Source of the DNA: Marinobacter aromaticivorans
Lineage (GTDB): Bacteria; Pseudomonadota; Gammaproteobacteria; Pseudomonadales; Oleiphilaceae
Assembly (NCBI RefSeq): GCF_002806975.1
Contig: NZ_NIHD01000007.1
Span: forward strand, 62,001-126,000
Direction of reading: 5' to 3'
DNA: 64,000 bases
The position numbers and the translations under genes were made by a program. Under the pieces are notes generated by a model. The model was not told where the DNA came from. It saw only the letters and a list, made by a program, of their open reading frames with translations, and made no database searches. Positions 19,392 through 27,058 of the stretch are shown one piece after another (position 1 is the first letter of the stretch; each line of letters begins with the position of its first letter).

Positions 19392-20765
19392 TCAGCCTGC
19401 GGACAGGGCACAGGTCCGGAAGCCGGTGTAAACATCGTTTCTCTGGGGCAGGTACGCCTGGCGGTAGGTACCACGAATCAGGCTGGATGATGTGGCACAG
19501 CTGCCACCACGGGTAACCTTGTGATCGCCGAACTGGAGCGTGGACATGAACGGATACATGTCCATGCAAAAGCCGTCGTAAGGAAAGAACTGGCTACTGG
19601 TCCACTCCCATACCGTGCCGATCATCTGCCGGCAGCCAAAGGGGCTGTCACCTTGCGGGTACTCCGTTACCGGGTTCCGGGCCATGGCGCTGGCGTTCAT
19701 ATCGGCGTGCGTGGCAGCCGGCGCCTCGTTGCCCCAGGGATACCTGCGGAAGGGCTCATCGTTGCGGTTAGCAAGCGCTGCCACTTCCCATTCGTATTCC
19801 GTGGGCAGGCGTCGCCCGGCCCAGCGGCAGTAGGCTTCGGCTTCCCAATAGCTGACATGGGTCACCGGAGCATCGGGGTTCAACGGCTGCCATTGATCGA
19901 ATAACCGCTCTTGCCACTGGCCATCATGCCAGCGCCAGTACAGCGGGTGCCGGGGTGTTTGCAGCATCGGCCGGGGCGCGCATTGCGCCAATGCCACGTC
20001 GGTTGCTGTTCGCAACCATTTCTGACCACCAAACGACCACAGTTCCGGTTTCTGGTAACCATCGTCCTCGACAAAAGCCATAAACTCCTGATTACTCACC
20101 AGGCACCGGGAAATCGCGAACCCCTCCAGCCGCACCTCATGGCGGGGCTTTTCGGCGTCGAACGCGAAATCCTCATCCGCATAGCGCATGGAATTGCCGG
20201 GCATACCGATCAACCAGCGGCCAGCGGGAATAACCACATCCCCTCGCAAAGGCATGTCTGCCGCTGCTGCGGGGGCAAGACGCTGGACATTTGCACCCGC
20301 AGGCGCCGGATAAGCAACGGTCTGGCGGCACCACACCAGCGACTCTATGTGCATGTTCTGGTGAAAGATCGCATACCGATACAGGTAGAGGTCGCGGTCT
20401 GCCAGGGGCTTGCGCTCGATACGCTCCGCCATTTTGTTGTAGACATGATCGAAATAGGCCAGCGTCTTTTCAAGGCCGGGAAACAGATCCCGGCGCCAGC
20501 GATCCTGATGATCAATGTGGAACGAGTCCCAAAGGTCGTCCATGGAAGGATCAAAGCTGACATCGCCATCCAGAAGATTGAACACGAACACTTCGTAGAA
20601 AAAGGCGGCATGCCCCATTTCCCAGAGCGGCGGATTCACGCCCGGGTGATAGGGAACATCCAGCTGCTTTTCATCCAGGGTGATGATGAGTTCCCGGGTT
20701 CGTTTCCGCGCCAGCTCAAGCTCCGCCAGCAATTCAGCTTTTCGCATCTGTTCGGTTTCCATCAT
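19392..20765 (-). CDS. EgtB/SenA-like nonheme-iron C-S (or C-Se) bond-forming enzyme
   Basis: 457 residues with an N-terminal DinB-like domain and a C-terminal formylglycine-generating (SUMF1/FGE-sulfatase) domain, the layout of EgtB sulfoxide synthases and the selenoneine synthase SenA. The three iron-binding histidines can be placed at His52 (WEMGH), His135 and His139 (FHQNMHIE). The FGE part contains ISRCLVSNQEFMAF, RLPTEYEWEVAA and a terminal GGSCATSSSLIRGTYR. No egtD-like methyltransferase or senB/senC partner is in the window, so the substrate (hercynine, selenosugar or other) is open. It is probably co-directional with the SLC13 gene upstream, about 31 bases away. Confidence 0.8.
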   Translation of the reverse strand: MMETEQMRKAELLAELELARKRTRELIITLDEKQLDVPYHPGVNPPLWEMGHAAFFYEVFVFNLLDGDVSFDPSMDDLWDSFHIDHQDRWRRDLFPGLEKTLAYFDHVYNKMAERIERKPLADRDLYLYRYAIFHQNMHIESLVWCRQTVAYPAPAGANVQRLAPAAAADMPLRGDVVIPAGRWLIGMPGNSMRYADEDFAFDAEKPRHEVRLEGFAISRCLVSNQEFMAFVEDDGYQKPELWSFGGQKWLRTATDVALAQCAPRPMLQTPRHPLYWRWHDGQWQERLFDQWQPLNPDAPVTHVSYWEAEAYCRWAGRRLPTEYEWEVAALANRNDEPFRRYPWGNEAPAATHADMNASAMARNPVTEYPQGDSPFGCRQMIGTVWEWTSSQFFPYDGFCMDMYPFMSTLQFGDHKVTRGGSCATSSSLIRGTYRQAYLPQRNDVYTGFRTCALSAG

Positions 20766-20796
20766 GGTTCGTCAAACGTGCCTCTTGCTTATACTA

Positions 20797-22656
20797 TCAG
20801 GTCCAGACCAGCATAATGACCGGCACCGCAACGGCTGTGACAACGGCACTCAGGGGTAAACCGAGGCGCCAGTAATCACCAAACTCATAGCCTCCTGGCT
20901 CCATAACCAGGGCGTTGGATTGGTGACCAATTGGCGTCATGAACGCGCAGGAGGCGCCAACGGCAACCGCCATCAACACTGCATCCGAAGGTATCTGCAG
21001 TTCACTGGCCAGGCTCAGGGCAATAGGTGCGACCACAATCGCCGCCGCCGCATTATTGACTACGTTGGATAACAGTAATGTGCCCACCAGTATCATGACC
21101 AGCACGGAAGCTACCGACAGGTTCTCACCAAGCACCAGCATCTGAGCGGCTATAAGCCCGGCACCCCCCGTGGTTTCCAGAGCCTGGCCTACTGGTATCA
21201 TGGCAGCCAGCAGCACAATCACCGACCAGTCGATTGACTTGTATGCTTCCGCTGCGGACAGGAGCTTGGCCAGCACCATGGTAACGGCACCGGCTACCAG
21301 GGCAACAGGTGCCGAGAGCAGCCCGGTAACAATGGCGGCAATACTCGCCGCAAAGATGCCGGACGCCTTCGCGGTATTGCGGGGAGAGCCCAGCCTCAGA
21401 CCCCGTTCGGCCAATGGCAGACAACCCAGCTCAGCCAGAGTACCACTCAGCGAGTCCTCAAAGCCCTGCACAAGCAATATATCACCCGCGTTGAACCTGA
21501 TGTCGCCAAGACGCCGTTTAAGCCGGTAACCCAGCCGCGCCACAGCAACAATATTCAGCTGGTAACGCTCCCGCAACTGCAGCCGGTTGGCGGTCTGCCC
21601 TACCAGCGAGGAGTCGTGAGCTATAACCGCCTCCACCAGGTGAAGTTCGCCTTTTGCTATCCGCATCGGCGCCGCCTTGTCGGTTTCGGCATTGTCGCTG
21701 CCGGCGGTCTTGGTTTCAGCGCTATCGCTGGTCTTGTCGCTACCATTTTCCACTTCCTCGTCATCAATGGCCTGTTGCGCAAGTTTCAGCCCCGTTTTAT
21801 CAAGAAACGTCTGCAAACTGGTGGTATCCGCTTCAACCAACAGAACATCGCCCTCGCGTAAAATCTTGTATGTAGAGGGCACTGTAAGACGTTTCTCACC
21901 CCGGATCAGCGCGAGAACAACGATATCGGGCTCGTCTCCGGCGGCCGTTAACAGACTGTGCAAGGTCCCGCCCGCGTGCGGAGAGTCTGTTGGGATACGA
22001 AGCTCGGTAACGTACTCACCAATACTGAACAACTTGCTGTTAGCCGGGCTCTCTTCCCGACGGGGTGCAAGGCGCCAGCCGACCAGGGTAATGAAGGCGA
22101 TCCCCGCCAGGGTAATTGCCACACCCACAGGGGCAAAATCAAACAGCCTGAAGGTGCCGCCCTCGCGGTAGGAGGCAATGATGATATTGGGCGGCGTACC
22201 GATAAGGGTCATGGTACCGCCCAACAACGACCCGAAGGCCAGCGGCATGAGCAACAATGAGGGGGAGCGCCCGGCTTCCCGTGACATCCAGATGGCGACC
22301 GGCATCAGTAACGCCAGCGCACCCACATTATTGATAAAACCGGAGCAAAGCGCGACCACGCTGGTCAGGGTAAGAACCTGAAGCGTCGGGCGATGGCCGA
22401 TCCGGCCCAGCAGCCGTGCAATATTATCCACGACCCCGCCATTCACCAGCCCCTGGCTTATCACCAACACCGCCGCCACGGTAATCACAGCAGGATGTCC
22501 AAAACCGGCAAAGAGCTCTTCTGTTGGCACCAACCCGGTTATGGCGACCGCCAGCAGAGCGAGCATGGCTACCACATCAAAACGCAGGCGGTTCCACACA
22601 AACATGGCGAGGGTGGTTCCGAGTACCGCAAACACAATGCCTTGCTCGATACTCAA
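20797..22656 (-). CDS. SLC13-family permease with two RCK_C (TrkA-C) domains
   Basis: 619 residues. The start is set at a TTG that begins LSIEQGIVF: an exact AGGAGGT lies 5 bases upstream of it, whereas the longer reading frame adds 55 Cys/Arg-rich residues with no family likeness. Two halves of about five or six transmembrane helices each flank a soluble middle (about 230-430) with two TrkA-C modules separated by an acidic Asp/Glu/Ser/Thr linker. The permease signatures SGFINNVGALALLMPVA and LLLSNVVNNAAAAIVVAPIA are duplicated as in divalent anion:Na+ symporters. The substrate is unknown (sulfate or dicarboxylate are typical). Confidence 0.85.
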   Translation of the reverse strand: MSIEQGIVFAVLGTTLAMFVWNRLRFDVVAMLALLAVAITGLVPTEELFAGFGHPAVITVAAVLVISQGLVNGGVVDNIARLLGRIGHRPTLQVLTLTSVVALCSGFINNVGALALLMPVAIWMSREAGRSPSLLLMPLAFGSLLGGTMTLIGTPPNIIIASYREGGTFRLFDFAPVGVAITLAGIAFITLVGWRLAPRREESPANSKLFSIGEYVTELRIPTDSPHAGGTLHSLLTAAGDEPDIVVLALIRGEKRLTVPSTYKILREGDVLLVEADTTSLQTFLDKTGLKLAQQAIDDEEVENGSDKTSDSAETKTAGSDNAETDKAAPMRIAKGELHLVEAVIAHDSSLVGQTANRLQLRERYQLNIVAVARLGYRLKRRLGDIRFNAGDILLVQGFEDSLSGTLAELGCLPLAERGLRLGSPRNTAKASGIFAASIAAIVTGLLSAPVALVAGAVTMVLAKLLSAAEAYKSIDWSVIVLLAAMIPVGQALETTGGAGLIAAQMLVLGENLSVASVLVMILVGTLLLSNVVNNAAAAIVVAPIALSLASELQIPSDAVLMAVAVGASCAFMTPIGHQSNALVMEPGGYEFGDYWRLGLPLSAVVTAVAVPVIMLVWT

Positions 22657-23006
22657 GGGTGACCTCCTGAGATTGGTTGAGTTACAGAATATATCAAAGC
22701 AAAGACAAAGTAGCGCAGACACGCGTTCACAGGTGAACACCGGCCCTCTGAATATGTCAGCGTTTTTTACAGTTCTTCGTTTGCGCCAAGTGCACGTCCT
22801 TCGCAAGCACTTGTATAACAATGCCTATGGGCGGCCTGGTACGTAGTCTGCGTGCAAGCAGAGAAGCAAAAAAACCTGTCTGTATCAGACAGTCATAGCT
22901 GGTCACACAGGACAGTGACCGGATTTTTCGTGGTTCCGGTTGACCAACGCAATCCTGGACGGCTGGCAGTCCCATTTCCGAGGCACTACTCCCCTGGAGG
23001 TTTGCC
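22657..23006. promoter_or_regulatory. 350-bp divergent intergenic region rich in inverted repeats
   Basis: The gap between the SLC13 permease gene and the amyloid-locus regulator. It holds GTTCAC-AG-GTGAAC (22725-22738), CTGTCTG-TAT-CAGACAG (22876-22892), GGTCAC-N8-GTGACC (22901-22920) and CCGGA-N11-TCCGG (22919-22939). A TATAAC (22814-22819) may be a -10 box. The regulator has a clear GGAGG 6-7 bases before its ATG. No reading frame with coding character was seen. Confidence 0.5.
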
Positions 23007-24392
23007 ATGGTGGAAAAGAGACCGCTTGTTTGGTTATCAGCGGCAAACAGTAATAACTGCGTGCGAAAGGAACTGGAAGCAAACTGGAATCTGATTGATT
23101 TCAATCTTGACGAGCCGGTGCCCCTGTTCACCTGTGTTCCGGAAGGGGCCAGGGTGGGCGTGCTGGAATTCCCCAGTGTGCGTGGCGGGCGTATGCCCTG
23201 GCCGGAAAGCTGGCTCGAAATGCTGGACCTGAAATACTGGGTTGCCATAGCGCCCGAGCTGCCTGCCAACGGTACGCGGGCTGCACAGCTTATCAGCCGT
23301 TACTGTTCCGACTTCCATACACTGCCTGTGGACAGTCAACGCATCAGCATGGCGCTGGGACACCTCTGGGGTATGGCAGCAATTATAGAGCCTGCCAGCA
23401 GTTTTGTTCATGATGATTATCAGAATCTTGCACTGCTGGGCGACTCTCAAGCCATTCGGCATGTCCGCAGCCTGCTTCAGCGCTTTTCAACGACCCTGGA
23501 GCCGGTATTGATTTCCGGCGAAAGCAGCACCGGAAAAGAGGCTGCAGCCCGGTTTCTCCATTCACACTCCGCCCGTGCGGCGGGTCCGCTGGTTACGATT
23601 AACTGTGCGGCCCTGCCCACCAGTCTCACCCAGAGTGAGTTGTTCGGCTATGAAAAAGGTGCCTTTACCAGTGCGCTTAGTTGCCGACAGGGACGACTTG
23701 AGCAGGCAGATGGCGGCTCTCTGGTATTTTCCGGTATTAACGAGCTGAAACCCGAGCAACAATCGATAATCCTGCGTTTTCTCGAGGAAAGCCAGATTGA
23801 GCGTGTGGGCGGTAGCGCCCAGATAACGGTTGACTGCCGAATTATAACAACCACCAGCGAGCCCCTGCCTGATCTGGTTGCACTCGGTCGCTTCCGAAGT
23901 GATGTTTACTTCCGGCTTGGCAGCCTTGAAGTAAAGCTGCCTCCACTGAGAGACCGGCGAGAGGACATACTGACACTCGCCCGCTCACTGTTAGAAGCAT
24001 TACCCCAGGGAGCTAATCCAAAACGGCTGAGCAAGGAAGCCAAAAAGTGCCTGCTTAGCCACTCATGGCCGGGCAACCTCCAGGAATTACAAAACCGGCT
24101 GCGACAAGGATGGTTGCTGAGCGAACGGTCTGTTATCCAAGCTTCGGATCTCGGGTTCAGCCCTCCGGGGTCAGGCGCCGATGCACTCTCCAGCCTCAGT
24201 CTAAAAGAGTTCCGCGACAGAGCCGACCGGCAGGCACTGCTGTGCAGCCTGCAACTTGCAAACCACAACATGTCTGAGGCCGCAAGACTGCTGAAAGTAT
24301 CGCGGGCTTCCCTGTACCGCCTCCTCGACAGGCACAACTCGAATCCGCTTAACCACCCCGCCGACAAAAAGCCGGACCCGAAGGGAGATTGA
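23007..24392 (+). CDS. VpsR/FleQ-like enhancer-binding-protein regulator with degenerate ATPase site
   Basis: 461 residues: an N-terminal domain of about 140 residues without receiver motifs, an AAA+ domain (about 145-375) and a C-terminal Fis-type helix-turn-helix (NMSEAARLLKVSRASLYRLL). Walker A is kept (GESSTGKE). The sigma-54 loop reads GAFTSA instead of GAFTGA, and Walker B reads SLVFSGINEL, where canonical proteins have TLFLDEIGDL, so both catalytic acidic residues are missing. Arginine-finger motifs FRSD and YFRL remain. ATP hydrolysis and classic sigma-54 activation are therefore doubtful. Vibrio VpsR has a comparable defect and works with sigma-70 and c-di-GMP. It is followed 2 bases later by the FapF-like gene, so it probably controls the amyloid locus. 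Confidence 0.85.
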   Translation: MVEKRPLVWLSAANSNNCVRKELEANWNLIDFNLDEPVPLFTCVPEGARVGVLEFPSVRGGRMPWPESWLEMLDLKYWVAIAPELPANGTRAAQLISRYCSDFHTLPVDSQRISMALGHLWGMAAIIEPASSFVHDDYQNLALLGDSQAIRHVRSLLQRFSTTLEPVLISGESSTGKEAAARFLHSHSARAAGPLVTINCAALPTSLTQSELFGYEKGAFTSALSCRQGRLEQADGGSLVFSGINELKPEQQSIILRFLEESQIERVGGSAQITVDCRIITTTSEPLPDLVALGRFRSDVYFRLGSLEVKLPPLRDRREDILTLARSLLEALPQGANPKRLSKEAKKCLLSHSWPGNLQELQNRLRQGWLLSERSVIQASDLGFSPPGSGADALSSLSLKEFRDRADRQALLCSLQLANHNMSEAARLLKVSRASLYRLLDRHNSNPLNHPADKKPDPKGD

Positions 24393-24394
24393 AC

Positions 24395-25456
24395 ATGAAA
24401 GTCTATACCCCTGTGCTATTTGCTGTGAGTGCATGCCTGGTTTCTGCATCAACCATGGCAAAGCCGGAGCATGACGACGCTTCCGCTGCCCCAGGCCAGG
24501 CCGAACAGGATAGCGAACAGGCTACAGACATTGCCTCAATCACCGCTGATCGTGGCATTGTCACCCGGCCTGGTCGTTTCACCATCGAGCCTTCTTTCTC
24601 CCACGCCCACAGTAATGCTACCCAGGTTGCCGTAGAGGGCTATACCGTCATTCCTGCCCTGCTGATCGGCCTCATCAATATCTCGGAAGTACAGCGGGAT
24701 ATTTTTGTTGGGGCAATGTCACTCAAATATGGCTTCACCAGCCGGTTTGAAGCAGCGCTGAGAGTGCCCTACCTGAGCATCCAGGAAGATCTTCGGGAAC
24801 GGGAAGCGTTTGAGGGCACCCCGGTAGATACCTTGCGGGAGTCTTCGGGCGAAGGCCTGGGAGACATCGAGCTGTCAGCCCGTTACCAGCTGAACGATGG
24901 CCTTGACGGCTGGCCCTACATCATAGGGTCGTTCCGGGTAAAAGCGCCTACAGGCGATAGCCCCTACGACGTTGACCGGCAGATTATTAACGATAGCCAG
25001 GGCAACCCCATAGGCGTTGAACTTGCAGAGCGGCCAACGGGCTCCGGCTTCTGGTCTTTCGAGCCGGGAGTATCATTCATCTATCCGTCAGATCCTGCCG
25101 TTCTTTATGGCAATCTCAGTTACGTTTACACCCTGAAGGACGAAAAAGGCTACGAGAATGGCAATACGGTTAACCCGGGGGATGTGGTGCGGTACGGGTT
25201 CGGCATGGGGTTTGCATTCAATGAACGGACGTCGTTCAGTCTGGGCTACGATCACTCGATTATCAGAAAGACCACCTACGAACGCGACATAGATCTGTTC
25301 AGCGCTAACTTTGACAGTATCCAGATCGGTTCATTGGCATTCGGGCTGTCTCAGCGGCTAACATCCAGCACAACCCTGAGCCTTACCGTCAATGTCGGAG
25401 TAACAGAGAATGCTCCGAACACTGAGATCACCCTGAAACTGCCAATCAGCCTCTAG
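24395..25456 (+). CDS. FapF-like outer-membrane beta-barrel (amyloid export pore candidate)
   Basis: 353 residues. The ATG at 24395 is chosen because AAGGGAG lies about 7 bases upstream. A signal peptide ends near TMA (residue 22), followed by a charged Glu/Asp/Gln linker (about 23-45) and a long run of alternating beta strands. Segments such as GEGLGDIELSARYQLNDG, GSGFWSFEPGVSFIYPSDPA and FGMGFAFNERTSFSLGYDHS are, from memory, close to Pseudomonas FapF, the trimeric pore that secretes Fap amyloid. A phenol-pathway MetA-type transporter is the alternative. It forms an operon with the regulator and converges on the secreted-protein operon, sharing the CTAG of the two stop codons. Confidence 0.75.
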   Translation: MKVYTPVLFAVSACLVSASTMAKPEHDDASAAPGQAEQDSEQATDIASITADRGIVTRPGRFTIEPSFSHAHSNATQVAVEGYTVIPALLIGLINISEVQRDIFVGAMSLKYGFTSRFEAALRVPYLSIQEDLREREAFEGTPVDTLRESSGEGLGDIELSARYQLNDGLDGWPYIIGSFRVKAPTGDSPYDVDRQIINDSQGNPIGVELAERPTGSGFWSFEPGVSFIYPSDPAVLYGNLSYVYTLKDEKGYENGNTVNPGDVVRYGFGMGFAFNERTSFSLGYDHSIIRKTTYERDIDLFSANFDSIQIGSLAFGLSQRLTSSTTLSLTVNVGVTENAPNTEITLKLPISL

Positions 25457-25944
25457 TGTCCAAGAAACTGGAGGATGGGGGCCCGCAGGTTATCGGGGAT
25501 TCGATAGCCTGCCCCCAGATTATTCAGTTCGATGTTCAGTTGCCGTGCATTCTGGATAACGGCGCTATTCAGGTCATTCTGGATCAGCGTCATCCACCCG
25601 CCATCGTTTGAGCTGGCTGAGACAAGCGCCTGCCCGTTCTGCCCGGAGTTGATAATACCAAGCACGGTCTCAACCCTGTGCGGCATAGCCTTACCACTGA
25701 CCAACTGATTCAGATTCGGGATCGTCAGGCGATTGATCGCCAGGGTTTCGCCGTTCACAGAAACCACTTGCTCCAGCCCGATCGAGATCTCCAGATTGTC
25801 CAGACTGAAGCCACCCCTCTGTGCGGCCAGCTCATTGTCGCTCAGAGCCGGAGCTGAAAAAATTCCATCTGCCACTGCGGGCATTCCCGCAATTCCGAGA
25901 ACAACGACCAGTCCTGTAATTGCACACCGCGGTAGGCTGACCAT
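25453..25944 (-). CDS. Small secreted protein of the amyloid locus (fourth gene)
   Basis: 163 residues. The ATG at 25944 gives a signal peptide ending PAVADG; the longer frame overlaps the protease gene without sense. The mature part begins with a short conserved-looking LSDNELAAQRGGF. It is Asn/Gln/Leu-rich and carries TLIQNDLNSAVIQNARQLNI near residue 130, matching the C-terminal motif of the second gene product (IQN...N..VIQ...Q.NI). It lies 4 bases after the C39 protease gene. A FapE- or FapB-like accessory or minor subunit is the best guess; no family can be named firmly. Confidence 0.65.
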   Translation of the reverse strand: MVSLPRCAITGLVVVLGIAGMPAVADGIFSAPALSDNELAAQRGGFSLDNLEISIGLEQVVSVNGETLAINRLTIPNLNQLVSGKAMPHRVETVLGIINSGQNGQALVSASSNDGGWMTLIQNDLNSAVIQNARQLNIELNNLGAGYRIPDNLRAPILQFLGH

Positions 25945-25948
25945 GGCG

Positions 25949-26641
25949 TTACCACTCCCTTGTTGATGGCCAATATGGCAGCGTATGACCGAGTGACGGC
26001 CCTTCCTGTGCTTTGAAAAGCGGTGCCCGGACAATCTGCGGCCAGTTTCCATCGGTGAGGAACCTGCTTCTTCCCTGCTGTATATTGCTGCGAATAACAA
26101 AGGCTGCGCCGTTCCAATACTCTTCAAACTCTGCTCTGGAATAGGCTTTAAGCCCCCGGGCCGGGTCGCCGACAAACACTTCGTCCTCACTGATCCCCTT
26201 GATCACAACAAAGTGCCGGAAACCGTTCAGATTCAAAAGAACAATAACCGGCAAGCGAACCTTGTCCCGCAGCCCCGTCAGTGGCATGCGAAAACCGTCA
26301 GCCTGATAACCTTCAGACTCCAGAAACCGTTTCATATCCAGCATGGAAAAGCCTTCCTTGCGAACCTTTTCCGGATCTGCCAACGAGAACATTCCGGAGA
26401 AGACTTCCTGCTCCGTGACTTCGTTATCGTAATGGTAGGTAAGTAGCGACGCGATCGCGGCAGAACCACAGCTGAAGTCGTACTGCTGCTGCATAACCGA
26501 GCTGAAACGCTGTTCCTTGAAACTGCGAACCTCCAACTGGAGTCCGCCATTCAGCCCCGGCAACATGACGGTGCCCGCAAAAGCAGTGGACCAGAGCATC
26601 GCAGCACCCGCTATGAATACAACAAGCCCCTGCTTCACCAT
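25949..26641 (-). CDS. FapD-like periplasmic C39 cysteine peptidase
   Basis: 230 residues with a signal peptide (cleavage near AFAG) and a papain-like C39 domain. The catalytic cysteine is Cys58 in QQQYDFSCGSAA, preceded by the oxyanion Gln. His143 is in GFRHFVVIKG and Asp159 in VGDPARG, so the triad is complete. Unlike bacteriocin-processing C39 domains it is not fused to an ABC transporter, as with FapD of the Pseudomonas amyloid system. It is the third gene of the secreted-protein operon. It probably processes or licenses the export of the repeat protein or small subunits. Confidence 0.82.
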   Translation of the reverse strand: MVKQGLVVFIAGAAMLWSTAFAGTVMLPGLNGGLQLEVRSFKEQRFSSVMQQQYDFSCGSAAIASLLTYHYDNEVTEQEVFSGMFSLADPEKVRKEGFSMLDMKRFLESEGYQADGFRMPLTGLRDKVRLPVIVLLNLNGFRHFVVIKGISEDEVFVGDPARGLKAYSRAEFEEYWNGAAFVIRSNIQQGRSRFLTDGNWPQIVRAPLFKAQEGPSLGHTLPYWPSTREW

Positions 26642-26654
26642 GGCCCACCTCCTG

Positions 26655-27005
26655 TCAGCGATTGATAAGAATATTCACCTGAGTACTGTCCTGAATCACC
26701 ACCTGGTTACCCGTGTTCTGGATGACCGTGGCAATACCACTCATATTCCCGAATGCGTGGTCTGAAATCATGTTGTTGCCGGTCATTGAAGGGCCCGACA
26801 AGGTATTTCCGGTGACCACCGCACTCTGTTGGTTGTCATTAAGCTGCACCTGGACAGGAATCCCCTGGCGACCACTAAACTGCTCCAGTTGATCTGCACT
26901 CATCGGGGCCTCGCTCATCCATTCTTCGGCTGCCATTCCGGCAACTGGCCCCATGACCATAATTAAACAGGCAATCCTCAGCATCCTTCTGATGACGTTA
27001 GTCAT
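26655..27005 (-). CDS. Small secreted protein of the amyloid locus (second gene)
   Basis: 116 residues from an ATG with GGGAGG 6 bases upstream. The signal peptide ends GMAAEE. The mature chain of about 90 residues is Asn/Gln/Ser/Thr-rich and ends with SGIATVIQNTGNQVVIQ and a terminal STQVNILI, alternating hydrophobic and polar residues as in beta-solenoid or amyloid strands. It lies 53 bases after the repeat-protein gene and 13 before the protease gene. A minor amyloid subunit, nucleator or chaperone role (FapA/FapB-like) is inferred, not shown. Confidence 0.68.
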   Translation of the reverse strand: MTNVIRRMLRIACLIMVMGPVAGMAAEEWMSEAPMSADQLEQFSGRQGIPVQVQLNDNQQSAVVTGNTLSGPSMTGNNMISDHAFGNMSGIATVIQNTGNQVVIQDSTQVNILINR

Positions 27006-27026
27006 GACACGCCTCCCGGCAGAAGC

Positions 27027-27052
27027 CGGGCCACACCCTGAGGTGCGGCCCG
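27027..27052 (-). promoter_or_regulatory. Intercistronic hairpin between repeat-protein gene and second gene
   Basis: A 6-bp CGGGCC/GGCCCG stem and a 4-bp inner stem with one mismatch, just after the repeat-protein stop codon. No T-run follows. It could lower downstream expression relative to the first gene, or stabilise the upstream mRNA. Confidence 0.5.
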
Positions 27053-27058
27053 CTTTGC

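Noticed and set aside
24395..25456. Phenol-pathway (MetA-type) outer-membrane transporter
   Set aside because: Possible by fold, but the neighbouring C39 protease, secreted repeat protein and FapF-like strand segments favour an amyloid pore; kept only as an alternative.
25949..26641. Bacteriocin-processing C39 peptidase
   Set aside because: It has its own signal peptide and no ABC transporter fusion, and no double-glycine precursor gene is nearby.
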